Origin: Streptomyces calvus
Lineage (GTDB): Bacteria; Actinomycetota; Actinomycetes; Streptomycetales; Streptomycetaceae
NCBI RefSeq assembly: GCF_006782915.1
Contig: NZ_VCNP01000051.1
Coordinates: forward strand, 62,001 to 126,000
Direction: 5' to 3'
DNA length: 64,000 bases
In this document: positions 1 to 8,399 of the stretch, piece by piece
Layout: every line of letters starts with the position of its first letter
Position numbering within the stretch: position 1 is the stretch's first letter
The notes under the pieces: model-generated
Database searches by the model: none
Told to the model about the DNA's origin: nothing
What the model saw: the letters and a program-made list of their open reading frames with translations, nothing else
Translations under genes and position numbers: made by a program

Positions 1-855
1 GAACCCCGACTCGAGCAGCCGCGCCGGCACCACCCGGGCACTGCCCAGCACGTCCCCGGCCATCTCCCCGAGCACGGTCCGCAGCACGGGCGCCGGCACC
101 GCGAAGAGGGCCGGCCGGTGCAGCACACGCGCCATCGTCTCGGTGATCTCACGGTTGGTCGCCGGGTACGGGGCGGTCAGATTGAACGGCCCCGACAGCC
201 CTTCGGTGTCCAGGAGATGGCGCAGCGCGGCCACCTCGTCGTGCAGCGCGATGAACGACCAGTACTGGCGCCCGTCCCCGAGCCGGCCGCCCAGCCCGGC
301 CCGGAACAGCGGGAACAGCCGCCCCCACGCACCGCCGCCGCGGGCCACCACCAGCCCGGTCCGCGCGAACACGGTCCGCACCCCCGCCTCCCGCGCCGGC
401 GCCGCCGCGGCCTCCCACTCCACGCACAGCCCGGGCAGGAAGCCCTCGCCCGGCGGGGCGCTCTCGTCCACCGTCCGCCCGCCGGTCTCGCCGTAGTAGC
501 CGATCGCGCTGCCGTTGAGGAGCACCCGGGGCCGCACCTCCTCGGGCAGAGCGGCCACGGCCTCGGCGAGCGCGGCCGTGCCGCGCACCCGGCTCGCCCG
601 GAGCCGCGCCTTGTACGCCGGCGTCCACCGCCGGTCGCCGACCCCGGCCCCCGCCAGATTGACCACGGCCCCGCACCCGGCCAGCCCGTCCGCGTCCACC
701 GACCCCCGTTCCGGGTCCCACCGCACCTCGTCGGCCGCCCGGGCCGCGCCCCGCACCAGCCGGACCACCTCGTGCCCGTCCGCCGTCAGGGCCCGCACCA
801 GGGCGCCGCCGATCAGCCCGGACGCACCGGCCACCGCGATTCGTGAACGTTCCAT
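1..855 (-). CDS. TIGR01777-family NAD(P)-binding epimerase-like protein (partial, 3' end off window)
   Basis: Reading leftward from an ATG at 855 the frame stays open to the window edge. The N-terminus is a Rossmann motif (AVAGASGLIGGALV), followed by NLAGAGVG, LLNGSAIGYYG (the YxxxG-like active-site region) and TGLVVARGGGAWGRL; the visible C-terminal part (FAVPAPVLRTVLGEMAG) fits the DUF1731 domain of this family. These short-chain-dehydrogenase-like proteins are of unproven substrate. About 285 residues are visible of a usual length near 300, so only the tail is missing. It is divergent from the GNAT gene. In M. tuberculosis (memory) the homologue Rv2216 lies between the E2 and lipB/lipA genes, so lipoate genes may lie just left of this window. 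Confidence 0.9.
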   Translation of the reverse strand, partial: MERSRIAVAGASGLIGGALVRALTADGHEVVRLVRGAARAADEVRWDPERGSVDADGLAGCGAVVNLAGAGVGDRRWTPAYKARLRASRVRGTAALAEAVAALPEEVRPRVLLNGSAIGYYGETGGRTVDESAPPGEGFLPGLCVEWEAAAAPAREAGVRTVFARTGLVVARGGGAWGRLFPLFRAGLGGRLGDGRQYWSFIALHDEVAALRHLLDTEGLSGPFNLTAPYPATNREITETMARVLHRPALFAVPAPVLRTVLGEMAGDVLGSARVVPARLLESGF

Positions 856-925
856 GACGCCATCCTGCCGCTGCCGGGAGGAAATTCACGGAGGCACCGG
901 GCACCGCGGCCGTACAGTGGCCCAC

Positions 926-1429
926 ATGCCCGAGCCCCTGATACGCACCGCCCGGCACGGCGACGAGGGGGAACTGGCCCGCCTCGACGCCGCCACCTGG
1001 TCGCCCCTGCACGCCGTGACCCCGCCGCCGCAACCGCCGTACGACTCCTTCTTCAGCGAGCGTTCCGGACCCGCGGACCACCGTGTCGCCGAGTACGGGG
1101 GCCGGGTCGTCGGCTACGTCCGGCTCGGCTTCCCCACCGAACTCGCCTCCAACGCGCACGTCCGGCAGATCCGCGGCCTCGCCGTCGCCGAGGAGGCACG
1201 CGGCCTGGGCGTGGGCCGGGCGCTGGTGCGCGCCGCCGTCGCAGAGGCGCGCGAGCGCGGCGCGCGCCGGATCACCCTGCGCGTGCTCGGCCACAACACC
1301 GCCGCCCGGAAGCTGTACGAGTCCGAGGGCTTCGTCGTGGAGGGCGTCCAGCCGGAGGAGTTCTTCCTCGACGGCGCCTACGTCGACGACATCATGATGG
1401 GCCGGTCCCTGCTCGGACCGGCCGACTGA
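926..1429 (+). CDS. GNAT-family N-acetyltransferase
   Basis: A 167-residue protein with the GNAT fold. The acetyl-CoA loop is visible as RGLAVAEEARGLGVGRALV (R/Q-x-x-G-x-G/A type) around residues 75-95, followed by the C-terminal GHNTAARKLYESEGF motif that packs the end of the cofactor site. The acceptor substrate cannot be told from sequence; the family includes small-molecule, antibiotic and ribosomal-protein acetylases. I chose ATG 926 because GNAT homology begins immediately (LIRTARHGDEGELARL). It is divergent from the TIGR01777 gene with about 70 bp between starts and convergent with the MarP-like gene. No signal peptide, so cytoplasmic. Confidence 0.88.
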   Translation: MPEPLIRTARHGDEGELARLDAATWSPLHAVTPPPQPPYDSFFSERSGPADHRVAEYGGRVVGYVRLGFPTELASNAHVRQIRGLAVAEEARGLGVGRALVRAAVAEARERGARRITLRVLGHNTAARKLYESEGFVVEGVQPEEFFLDGAYVDDIMMGRSLLGPAD

Positions 1430-1463
1430 GGACGCCGGCCCCGCCCGGAGGCCGTCCGTCCTC

Positions 1464-2648
1464 CTACGAGGTGGTCGGCTCTCCCGTGTCCACCGGCGCC
1501 GTCGCCCGTGCCGCGCGCTCGGCGTCCGGCGTCACCTCGGCCGCCGTCAGCACGTAGCCGGTCCCGGCGTCCGAGGTGGACCGCGCGAACACCACGCCGT
1601 ACACCCGGCCGTCGGTGGTCAGCAGCGGGCCGCCGGAGTTGCCCGGGCGCACGGTGGAGCGGATCGAGTAGATCTCGCGGACGACCGTCTCGGTGTGGTG
1701 GATGTCCTGGCCCCTGGCCTGCACCCGGCTCGCGACCGTCGCCGCCCGCAGGTCCAGGTCGCCGTTCTGCGGATAGCCCGCCACGACCGCCGGGTCCCCG
1801 CGGCCGGCGTCGTCGTCGAAGCGCAGCACCGGCGCCCGCAGCTCCGGCACGTACAGCACGGCCACGTCCTTGCGCGGGTCGAACAGCACCACCCGCGCCG
1901 CATACGCCCGCCCCACCCCGCCCACGCGCACGGTCGGCTCGTCGATGCCGGCCACCACATGGGCGTTGGTCATCACGCGCTCGGGCGCGAACACGAAGCC
2001 GCTGCCCTCACGGCCCTGGGTGCCCGCCACGCCCTCGACCTTCACCGTGCTGCGCTGTGCGGCCCGGGTGGCGGCCGGCGTGACGCTGTCCCCGGTCGGC
2101 TCGGCGACCTCGGCCGTCGACTCGTTCTCGAACGGGTTGAACACCTGCGGGAAACCCGCCTCCGTCAGCGCCGACGTGGCCCGCGAGAACCAGCCCGGAG
2201 TGGTGTCCGGCATCGTCTCCTGCACCGCGCCCAGCAGCCGTGAGTCCCGGATCGCCGACGTCACCAGCGGCGACGAGGACGCGCCCAGCACGCTCGCCGC
2301 CACCCACGCCACGATCAGCACCGCCGCCCCGTTCGCCAGCGCCCCGCCGATGCCGTCCGCGACCCGCAGCGGCCCCCGGTCCAGTTCCCGCCGCAGCCTC
2401 AGCGCAAGCCGCCCCGCCAGCTCGTGGCCCGCCACGGCCGGCAGCAGCACCGTGACCACCGCCGTCACCGTCGCCCGCGTCGTCCCCGGCGGCACCAGGT
2501 CCATCACCCACGGCAGGAGCCACACGCCGACGGCCGCACCGCCCACGAAACCGGCCAGCGACACACAGCCGGCCAGCAGCCCGCGCCGGTAGCCGGACGC
2601 CGCGTAGGCCAGGACGACCAGCAACAGCAGGATGTCGAGCAGGTCCAC
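1464..2648 (-). CDS. MarP-like membrane-anchored trypsin-fold serine protease (CvpA + S1C)
   Basis: 394 residues. Residues 1-125 hold about four hydrophobic helices of the colicin V production (CvpA) type; from about 195 comes an extracytoplasmic chymotrypsin-fold protease with triad H230 (VMTNAHVVAG), D261 (DPRKDVAVLYV) and S338 (VRPGNSGGPLL). This two-part architecture is that of mycobacterial MarP (acid/oxidative-stress protease that processes peptidoglycan hydrolases). GTG 2648 is chosen because AGAAAGG lies about 10 bases upstream and homology starts at once; an in-frame ATG at 2678 is an alternative. It is divergent from a PGRP amidase, a suggestive cell-wall pairing. Local substrate is inferred, not shown. 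Confidence 0.88.
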   Translation of the reverse strand: MDLLDILLLLVVLAYAASGYRRGLLAGCVSLAGFVGGAAVGVWLLPWVMDLVPPGTTRATVTAVVTVLLPAVAGHELAGRLALRLRRELDRGPLRVADGIGGALANGAAVLIVAWVAASVLGASSSPLVTSAIRDSRLLGAVQETMPDTTPGWFSRATSALTEAGFPQVFNPFENESTAEVAEPTGDSVTPAATRAAQRSTVKVEGVAGTQGREGSGFVFAPERVMTNAHVVAGIDEPTVRVGGVGRAYAARVVLFDPRKDVAVLYVPELRAPVLRFDDDAGRGDPAVVAGYPQNGDLDLRAATVASRVQARGQDIHHTETVVREIYSIRSTVRPGNSGGPLLTTDGRVYGVVFARSTSDAGTGYVLTAAEVTPDAERAARATAPVDTGEPTTS

Positions 2649-2777
2649 GCACGCCGCCTTTCTCCCGGACCCCTGCATACGTGGGGGAGGGGCCCGCCGA
2701 TCAGCCGCGCGCGCGACGGCCGCCCGAATGCGGCCACGCGCGCGTGTACCGGGGGAAACGACGCGGACCGGGACGAT

Positions 2778-2831
2778 GGTTCCACCGGGTGGCACCACGG
2801 ATCGGTTCCACCGGGTGGCACACCACGGATC
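2778..2831. promoter_or_regulatory. Duplicated palindromic element in the marP-like / PGRP divergent promoter
   Basis: Two copies, starting at 2778 and 2804 (26 bp apart), of GGTTCCACCGGGTGGCA followed by a further shared CCACGGATC; the second copy has an extra CA. Each copy holds a near-perfect palindrome (GGTtCCACC-G-GGTGGcACC). They lie about 35-90 bp upstream of the amidase ATG at 2865. Helical-phase repetition of a palindrome is typical of a dimeric regulator's operator. No regulator can be named. Confidence 0.5.
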
Positions 2832-2864
2832 GCGGACCGGGCGGATCCGTCCCACAGTGAGACC

Positions 2865-3800
2865 ATGCGTGTCCTCAGGAGACCGCGCGGAGCGCGGAAG
2901 CGCCGCTCCCCCCGGATACCCGGCGGGCCCGGCACCCCGGGCCTGCCCAGGGCCGCCGCGGCCCCGCTCGGCTGTCTGCCGGGCCTGGCCGCCGCCGTGG
3001 CCCTGGTGCTCTGCGCCCACGGCGTGGAACACGCCGCCGAGTCCGGTGCCGCCGGCAGCGCCCGGAACACCCCCGCCCACCAGGCGCCCCGCCCGGACGT
3101 CGTGCCGCGCTCGGCCTGGCTCGGCGACGCCATCCGCGACCAGCCGCCGCCGCGCTACGACGACCGGGTCGTCGCCGTCTTCATCCACCACACCGACTCG
3201 CCCAACGACTACGACTGCGCCGAGTCGCCCGGCATCATCCGGGGCCTGTACGAGGGCCAGACCCTCGGCCGCGACTGGGACGACCTCGGCTACAACTTCG
3301 TCGTCGACCGCTGCGGCACCATCTACGAGGGCCGTGCGGGCGGCACCGACCGCGCCGTCACCGGCGCCCACACCCAGGGCTTCAACCACCGCACCACCGG
3401 CATCGCCGCCCTGGGCACCTTCACCGCGGGCACGTACGTGCCGCCCGAGATGCTGCGCTCCATCGCCGCGCTGGCCGCCTGGAAGCTCGGCACGTCCGGC
3501 ACCGACCCGCGCGCCCGCGTCCGGCTGGTCTCCAGCAACGGCGGCAGCCGGTACGCGGCCGGCACCACGGCCACGCTGCCCGCGCTCGCCGGGCACAGCG
3601 ACGGCTACATGACCGACTGCCCCGGCGCCGCCCTGGAGGCCCGCCTCCCGGACGTCAGGAACCTCGCGGCCCGCCTCCAGGGCCGTGACACCGGGGACAC
3701 CCGGACCGGCACCCGCAAGGACACCGGCAACCTCACCGAGAACGCCGCACGGAGTCCCGTACGGCACAGCGACACACCGAACGAAGAGCAGAACCGATGA
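2865..3800 (+). CDS. Secreted PGRP-type N-acetylmuramoyl-L-alanine amidase
   Basis: 311 residues. A basic N-terminus (about 20 residues rich in R/K) and a hydrophobic stretch (GLAAAVALVLCAHG, near residue 45) form an unusually long signal region. The amidase_2/PGRP domain follows: PRSAWLGD, VVAVFIHHTDSPNDYDC, GLGRDWDDLGYNFVVDRCG-type strand, EGRAGG, GAHTQGFNHRTTGI, and LAGHSDGYMTDCPG. The zinc ligands expected of the catalytic class (His of IHHT, His of GHSDG, Cys of DCPG) are all present, so it should cleave the lactyl-peptide bond of peptidoglycan. The tail after about 265 is polar and low-complexity. The stop overlaps the next ATG (ATGA), implying translational coupling with the small membrane peptide. 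Confidence 0.9.
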   Translation: MRVLRRPRGARKRRSPRIPGGPGTPGLPRAAAAPLGCLPGLAAAVALVLCAHGVEHAAESGAAGSARNTPAHQAPRPDVVPRSAWLGDAIRDQPPPRYDDRVVAVFIHHTDSPNDYDCAESPGIIRGLYEGQTLGRDWDDLGYNFVVDRCGTIYEGRAGGTDRAVTGAHTQGFNHRTTGIAALGTFTAGTYVPPEMLRSIAALAAWKLGTSGTDPRARVRLVSSNGGSRYAAGTTATLPALAGHSDGYMTDCPGAALEARLPDVRNLAARLQGRDTGDTRTGTRKDTGNLTENAARSPVRHSDTPNEEQNR

Positions 3801-3973
3801 ACGACACCCCTGACCGAAGTACCACCTGGGCCGAGGCCCTGCGCCGCCCCTGGACCGCCCTGTGCGCCGCCGCGGCCGTCGTCCTGGGCCCGGCGGCCCA
3901 CACCGCCTCCGCCCTCATGCAGGCCAACGCCGCGCCCCTGCGCCACGCACCCGGCCCGCACCGGCGCACGTGA
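3797..3973 (+). CDS. 58-residue single-pass membrane peptide, coupled to PGRP amidase
   Basis: A short frame beginning at the ATG that overlaps the amidase stop by four bases (ATGA). It encodes a polar start (MNDTPDRSTTWAEALRRPW), one hydrophobic span (TALCAAAAVVLGPAAHTASAL) and a basic tail. The four-base overlap and the plausible single membrane helix argue that it is translated; no family is recognised. It could be a modulator or anchor partner of the amidase, but this rests on position only. It would be missed by a 60-residue cutoff. Confidence 0.5.
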   Translation: MNDTPDRSTTWAEALRRPWTALCAAAAVVLGPAAHTASALMQANAAPLRHAPGPHRRT

Positions 3974-4006
3974 GCGACCGCCGCGCACCGGGGGAGCGGC
4001 CGGGGC

Positions 4007-4525
4007 TCAGCCCCCGAACCGCTCCCACAGCCGCGGGTAGCGCTCGGCGAGCAGCGCCTCGTTCTCGAGGTCGAACGGCGTGCCCTCCGGCTCCGCCGGG
4101 GCCGCGGGCAGCCCGAGGTCGGGCGCCACCGTGCCGGTGAGCTGCTCGTACGCCTCGTCCGCCGCGTAACCGAGGTCCTCGCCGTCGCCGTCGAGCTCCT
4201 CGTCGAAGTCCTCCAGCAGGTCGGCGAGCGCGTCCGGGTCGTGCAGCGCCCCCTCGAACACCTCCCGGCCCTGGCCGATCAGCCAGCACCGGAAGTAGTC
4301 GAAGGCGTCGTCGCTCGCCCCGCCCAGCAGCAGCCAGGCGGCGCCCCACAGGTCCCAGCGGTAGGCGCGGTGGTAGCGGGCCTCGAAGTGACGGGCGAAG
4401 TCCAGGACCGCCTCCGGGTCCAGCCGCACGAGCCGCTCCACGAGCAGGTCCGCCTGCTCCTCCGGGTCGCCCTCGGCGTCCTCCCGGGCGGCGTCCATCA
4501 GCTCCCAGAACTCCGTCTCGTCCAT
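4007..4525 (-). CDS. DUF4240 domain protein
   Basis: 172-173 residues, very acidic, with an N-terminus typical of DUF4240 (DETEFWELMDAAREDAEG) and conserved aromatic segments (HRAYRWDLWGAAWLLLGG, DDAFDYFRCWLIGQGREVF). Function is unknown; the domain is common in Streptomyces and sometimes lies next to WGR or toxin-immunity-like proteins. An ATG at 4525 is preceded in frame by a GTG at 4528; either may be used and no strong Shine-Dalgarno separates them. It lies downstream of, and on the same strand as, the WYL regulator gene with about 50 bp between. Cytoplasmic, no membrane segment. Confidence 0.8.
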   Translation of the reverse strand: MDETEFWELMDAAREDAEGDPEEQADLLVERLVRLDPEAVLDFARHFEARYHRAYRWDLWGAAWLLLGGASDDAFDYFRCWLIGQGREVFEGALHDPDALADLLEDFDEELDGDGEDLGYAADEAYEQLTGTVAPDLGLPAAPAEPEGTPFDLENEALLAERYPRLWERFGG

Positions 4526-4577
4526 CACGCGTCCAGCATCGGCCCTGGGACCGGGCGACGCACCCGGAGTGCGCGCA

Positions 4578-5555
4578 CTATCGCGGCCGGTACAGCTCCG
4601 CCAGCCGTGCCGCCTCGGCCGCGAACCGCTCCCGCAGGCTCCGCGGGGCCAGCACCTCCACGTCCGCGCCCAGGGCCGTCAGCTGCGTGTGGGCGACCTC
4701 CTCGGACTCCACCGGCAGGGTCACCGTCACCCACCCGTCGCCGTCGGGCCCGCCCGCCTCCGCCAGCGCCTCCCGGGCGGACGCCGGATCCACCGTGTGC
4801 GGCAGCCGGCGCACGCCCTGCGCGGTCAGCCGCACCACCACCTCCGCCCGCAGCAGGGACCGCGCGAACTGCTCCGCCCGCTCCTCCCAGAACGCCGGCA
4901 GGTCGAACTCCGCCGCCCGTTCGAAGCGTTCCTCGCCCGCCTCCACCGCCGTGAACCGGTCGATCCGGTACACCCGGAAGGCCTCCGTCCCGGCGACCCG
5001 CGCGCACAGGTACCAGACGCCCGCCTTCAGCACCAGCCCGTACGGCTCCAACTCCCGCTCCACCTCGGTGTCGTCGCGCCGGTAGCGGGCGGTGATCCGC
5101 CGGTCGTCCCACACCGCGTCCGCGACCGCCGGCAGCAACTCGGGCGTCACCGGCTCGCGGAACCAGTTCGGGGCGTCCAGGTGGAAGCGCTGCGCCGCCG
5201 TCCGCGAGGCGTCCCGCAGCGACGGCAGCAGCGCCGCCGACACCTTCAGCCGGGCCGCCGACGCCGCGTCCTCCAGCCCCATCTCGCGCAGCGCCCCCGG
5301 AACCCCGGACAGGAACAGCGCCTCCGCCTCGCTGCGCGCCAGCCCCGTCAACCGCGTCCGGTAACCGCCGACCAGCCGGTACCCGCCGATCCGTCCCCGG
5401 TCGGCGTACACCGGCACCCCGGCCTCCGACAGGGCCTGCGCGTCGCGGGTGACGGTCCGCTCCGACACTTCCAGCTCCCGCGCCAGCTCGGCGGCGGTCA
5501 TGGCGGGCCGGGACTGCAGCAGCAGCACCATCTTGATCAGCCGGGCAGCACGCAT
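4578..5555 (-). CDS. HTH/WYL-domain transcriptional regulator
   Basis: 325 residues. Residues 1-55 are an HTH_11-type winged helix (MTAAELARELEVSERTVTRD); the WYL domain spans about 135-215 with its hallmark WYL (KAGVWYLCARV) and the basic PYGLVLK/RVYRIDRF strands expected to bind a nucleic-acid or nucleotide ligand; a WCX extension follows. Such YafY-like proteins act as repressors or activators with unknown effectors. ATG 5555 lies only 6 bp from the sequence CATGAT on the minus strand, a possible -10 giving a leaderless transcript, because no Shine-Dalgarno is visible. That -10 lies inside the aceE terminator hairpin. Confidence 0.88.
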   Translation of the reverse strand: MRAARLIKMVLLLQSRPAMTAAELARELEVSERTVTRDAQALSEAGVPVYADRGRIGGYRLVGGYRTRLTGLARSEAEALFLSGVPGALREMGLEDAASAARLKVSAALLPSLRDASRTAAQRFHLDAPNWFREPVTPELLPAVADAVWDDRRITARYRRDDTEVERELEPYGLVLKAGVWYLCARVAGTEAFRVYRIDRFTAVEAGEERFERAAEFDLPAFWEERAEQFARSLLRAEVVVRLTAQGVRRLPHTVDPASAREALAEAGGPDGDGWVTVTLPVESEEVAHTQLTALGADVEVLAPRSLRERFAAEAARLAELYRPR

Positions 5556-5561
5556 GGGCCC

Positions 5562-5607
5562 ATCATGCAGGAAGGCCCCCGCCGGAGCGGGGGCCTTCCT
5601 GCATGAT
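5562..5607 (-). terminator. Perfect 21-bp stem-loop after aceE, overlapping the WYL-gene promoter
   Basis: Left arm 5562-5582 and right arm 5587-5607 are perfectly complementary, with a four-base loop (CGGA). It begins 8 bp past the aceE stop and ends 7 bp before the WYL start codon, both genes being transcribed leftward. There is no U-tract, as is common in high-GC actinobacteria. It probably ends aceE transcription, but also contains the only sequence available as WYL promoter or leader. Confidence 0.8.
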
Positions 5608-5614
5608 CGGACCG

Positions 5615-8317
5615 TCACAGGCCGTACTTCTCGCGCGCTTCCTTCACGGCCGTCGCCTGCACCTCGCCGCGCCGGGCGAGCTGGGCGAGGGACGCGACGA
5701 CGATGGACTCGGCGTCCACACCGAAGTGGCGGCGGGCCGCCTCACGGGTGTCCGACAGACCGAAGCCGTCGGCGCCCAGCGAGGTGTAGTCCTGCTCGAC
5801 CCACTGCGCGATCTGGTCCGGGACCTGGCGCATGTAGTCGGAGACCGCCAGCACCGGGCCCTCCGCGCCCTGCAGCGCCTGCCGGACGAACGGCACCCGG
5901 TCCTCGCCGCGCAGCAGCGCCTCGTCCGCCTCCATGGCGTCCCGGCGCAGCTCCGTCCAGGAGGTGGCGGACCACACGTCGGCGGCCACGCCCCACTCCT
6001 CGGCGAGCATCCGCTGCGCCTTCAGCGCCCAGTGGATCGCCGTACCGGAGCCCAGCAGCTGGATGCGCGGCGCGTTCGCCGCCGGGGACAGGCCCGCGGA
6101 CTCCGCCGTGTTGAAGCGGTACAGGCCCTTGACGATGCCCTCGTCGACGCCGGCGGCCGACGGCTTGGCGGGCTGCGGCAGCGGCTCGTTGTAGACCGTC
6201 AGGTAGTAGAAGACGTTCTGGTCCTCGCCGGGCCGGGCCTCGCCGAACATCCGGCGCAGACCCTCCTTGACGATGACGCCGATCTCGTACGCGAACGCCG
6301 GGTCGTACGTCAGTGCCGCCGGGTTGGTCGCGGCGATGACCGGCGAGTGGCCGTCGGCGTGCTGCAGGCCCTCGCCCGTCAGCGTGGTCCGGCCGGCCGT
6401 GGCGCCGACCAGGAAGCCGCGGCCGAGCTGGTCGCCGAGCTGCCACATCTGGTCGCCGGTGCGCTGCCAGCCGAACATCGAGTAGTAGATGTAGAACGGG
6501 ATCATCGTCTCGCCGTGCGTCGCGTACGACGTCGAGGCGGCGATGAACTCGGCCATGGCGCCGGCCTCGGTGATCCCCTCGTTGAAGATCTGGCCGTTCT
6601 TGGCTTCCTTGTAGTACATCAGCTGGTCGCGGTCGACCGGCTCGTACGTCTGGCCCATCGGCGAGTAGATGCCGAGGGACGGGAAGAGGCTCTCCATGCC
6701 GAAGGTGCGCGCCTCGTCGGGGACGATCGGCACCCAGCGCTTGCCGGTCTCCTTGTCGCGGACCAGGTCCTTGACCAGGCGGACGAACGCCATGGTGGTG
6801 GCCACGTTCTGCGAGCCGGAGCCCTTGTCGAACGCGGCGAACGCCTTGTCGGCGGGCTGCGGCAGCGGCGCGACCGGGTGGACGCGGCGGGCCGGGGCCG
6901 GACCGCCGAGGGCGGCGCGGCGCTCCTGGAGGTAGCGGACCTCGGGGGAGTCGGCGCCCGGGTGCGCGTAGGGCACCACGTCGTCGACGAACTGCGCGTC
7001 GGAGATCGGCAGGCCGAGGCGGTCGCGCATCGCCTTGAACTCGTCCACCGTCAGCTTCTTCATCTGGTGGTTGGCGTTCTTCGAGGCGAAGCCCTCACCG
7101 AGGGTGTGGCCCTTGACCGTCTGCGCGAGGATCACGGTCGGCGCGCCCTTGTGGGCGAGGGCGGCCTTGTATGCGGCGTAGACCTTGCGGGCCTCGTGGC
7201 CGCCGCGCGAGACGTGGAAGCACTCGAGGATCTTGTCGTCGCTCAGCAGCTTCGCCATCTCGACGAGCGCCGGGTCCTTGCCGAAGAAGTCCTCGCGGAT
7301 GTAGGCGGCGTCGCGCGTCTGGTACGTCTGCACCTGCGCGTCGGGTACCTCGCGCAGCCGGCGTACCAGCGCGCCGGTGGTGTCGAGCTGGAACAGCTCG
7401 TCCCAGGCCGTGCCCCACAGGGTCTTGACGACGTTCCAGCCGGCGCCGCGGAACTGGGCCTCCAGCTCCTGCACGATCTTGAAGTTGGCGCGGACCGGGC
7501 CGTCGAGGCGCTGCAGGTTGCAGTTGATGACGAAGGTCAGGTTGTCCAGCTGCTCGCGGGCGGCGAGGGTGAGCGCGGTCGTCGACTCGGGCTCGTCCAT
7601 CTCGCCGTCGCCGAGGAACGCCCACACGTGCGAGTCGGAGACGTCCTTGATGCCGCGGCTGGTCAGGTAGCGGTTGAAGCGCGCCTGGTAGATCGCGGAG
7701 ATCGGGCCGAGGCCCATGGAGACGGTCGGGAACTCCCACAGCCAGGGCAGGCGCCGCGGGTGCGGGTACGACGGCAGGCCGTTGCCGCCCGCCTCACGGC
7801 GGAAGTTGTCCAGGTGCTGCTCGTTGATCCGGCCGTCGAGGAAGGCGCGGGCGTAGATGCCGGGGGAGGCGTGGCCCTGGATGTAGAGCTGGTCGCCGGA
7901 GCCGTCGCCCTCCTTCCCGCGGAAGAAGTGGTTGAAGCCGGTCTCGTACAGCCAGGCCGCGGAGGCGAAGGTGGCGATGTGGCCGCCGACGCCGTATTTG
8001 CTGCCGCGGGTCACCATGGCCGCCGCGTTCCAGCGGTTCCAGGCGGTGATCCGCTGCTCCATCTCCTCGTCGCCGTCCACGGCCGGCTCGGCGGAGGTGG
8101 GGATGGTGTTGACGTAGTCGGTCTCGAGGAGCTTCGGCAGCGCGATGCCGGCTCCCTCGGCGCGCTCCAGCGTGCGGCGCATCAGGTACGCGGCACGGTG
8201 CGGCCCGGCCGCCTTGGCGACGGCGTCCAGGGAGGCCTGCCACTCGGCGGTCTCCTCGGGGTCGCGGTCCGGGAGCTGGTCGAGCTCGCTCGGCTGGATG
8301 GCGTTGGGGTCGGTCAT
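5615..8317 (-). CDS. aceE: Pyruvate dehydrogenase E1 component, homodimeric (AceE)
   Basis: 900 residues, the normal length of the single-chain E1. It decarboxylates pyruvate and acetylates the E2 lipoyl group, using thiamine diphosphate. The TPP-binding motif is visible as FLGDGEMDEPEST ... NLTFVINCN, the N-terminal core as ITAWNRWNAAAMVTRGS, and later blocks as GMESLFPSLGIYSPMGQ, YEPVDRDQLMYYKEA and GEGLQHADGHSP. ATG 8317 is preceded by GAGGAAGGCGGCGAC, a good ribosome site. E2 (sucB) and E3 (lpdA) genes lie just upstream on the same strand but separated by a GntR gene, so it is likely its own transcription unit. Candidate operator at 8437-8453. Confidence 0.97.
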   Translation of the reverse strand: MTDPNAIQPSELDQLPDRDPEETAEWQASLDAVAKAAGPHRAAYLMRRTLERAEGAGIALPKLLETDYVNTIPTSAEPAVDGDEEMEQRITAWNRWNAAAMVTRGSKYGVGGHIATFASAAWLYETGFNHFFRGKEGDGSGDQLYIQGHASPGIYARAFLDGRINEQHLDNFRREAGGNGLPSYPHPRRLPWLWEFPTVSMGLGPISAIYQARFNRYLTSRGIKDVSDSHVWAFLGDGEMDEPESTTALTLAAREQLDNLTFVINCNLQRLDGPVRANFKIVQELEAQFRGAGWNVVKTLWGTAWDELFQLDTTGALVRRLREVPDAQVQTYQTRDAAYIREDFFGKDPALVEMAKLLSDDKILECFHVSRGGHEARKVYAAYKAALAHKGAPTVILAQTVKGHTLGEGFASKNANHQMKKLTVDEFKAMRDRLGLPISDAQFVDDVVPYAHPGADSPEVRYLQERRAALGGPAPARRVHPVAPLPQPADKAFAAFDKGSGSQNVATTMAFVRLVKDLVRDKETGKRWVPIVPDEARTFGMESLFPSLGIYSPMGQTYEPVDRDQLMYYKEAKNGQIFNEGITEAGAMAEFIAASTSYATHGETMIPFYIYYSMFGWQRTGDQMWQLGDQLGRGFLVGATAGRTTLTGEGLQHADGHSPVIAATNPAALTYDPAFAYEIGVIVKEGLRRMFGEARPGEDQNVFYYLTVYNEPLPQPAKPSAAGVDEGIVKGLYRFNTAESAGLSPAANAPRIQLLGSGTAIHWALKAQRMLAEEWGVAADVWSATSWTELRRDAMEADEALLRGEDRVPFVRQALQGAEGPVLAVSDYMRQVPDQIAQWVEQDYTSLGADGFGLSDTREAARRHFGVDAESIVVASLAQLARRGEVQATAVKEAREKYGL

Positions 8318-8399
8318 GTCGCCGCCTTCCTCAGTCGAAGGGGGTTCCCTCATCGGTAAGGGTTCGGGGGTGCCCTTGGTCTTTGGCAGGACAGGGCGG

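Noticed and set aside
143..846. Plus-strand frames opposite the TIGR01777 gene
   Set aside because: Arg/Pro-rich shadow translations; the minus strand has an open frame with clear Rossmann and family motifs continuing past the window edge.
5603..8359. A 918-codon open frame on the plus strand opposite aceE
   Set aside because: The opposite strand encodes a full-length, motif-complete AceE; the antisense product is Arg/Gly/Val low-complexity as expected from GC-rich codon shadows.
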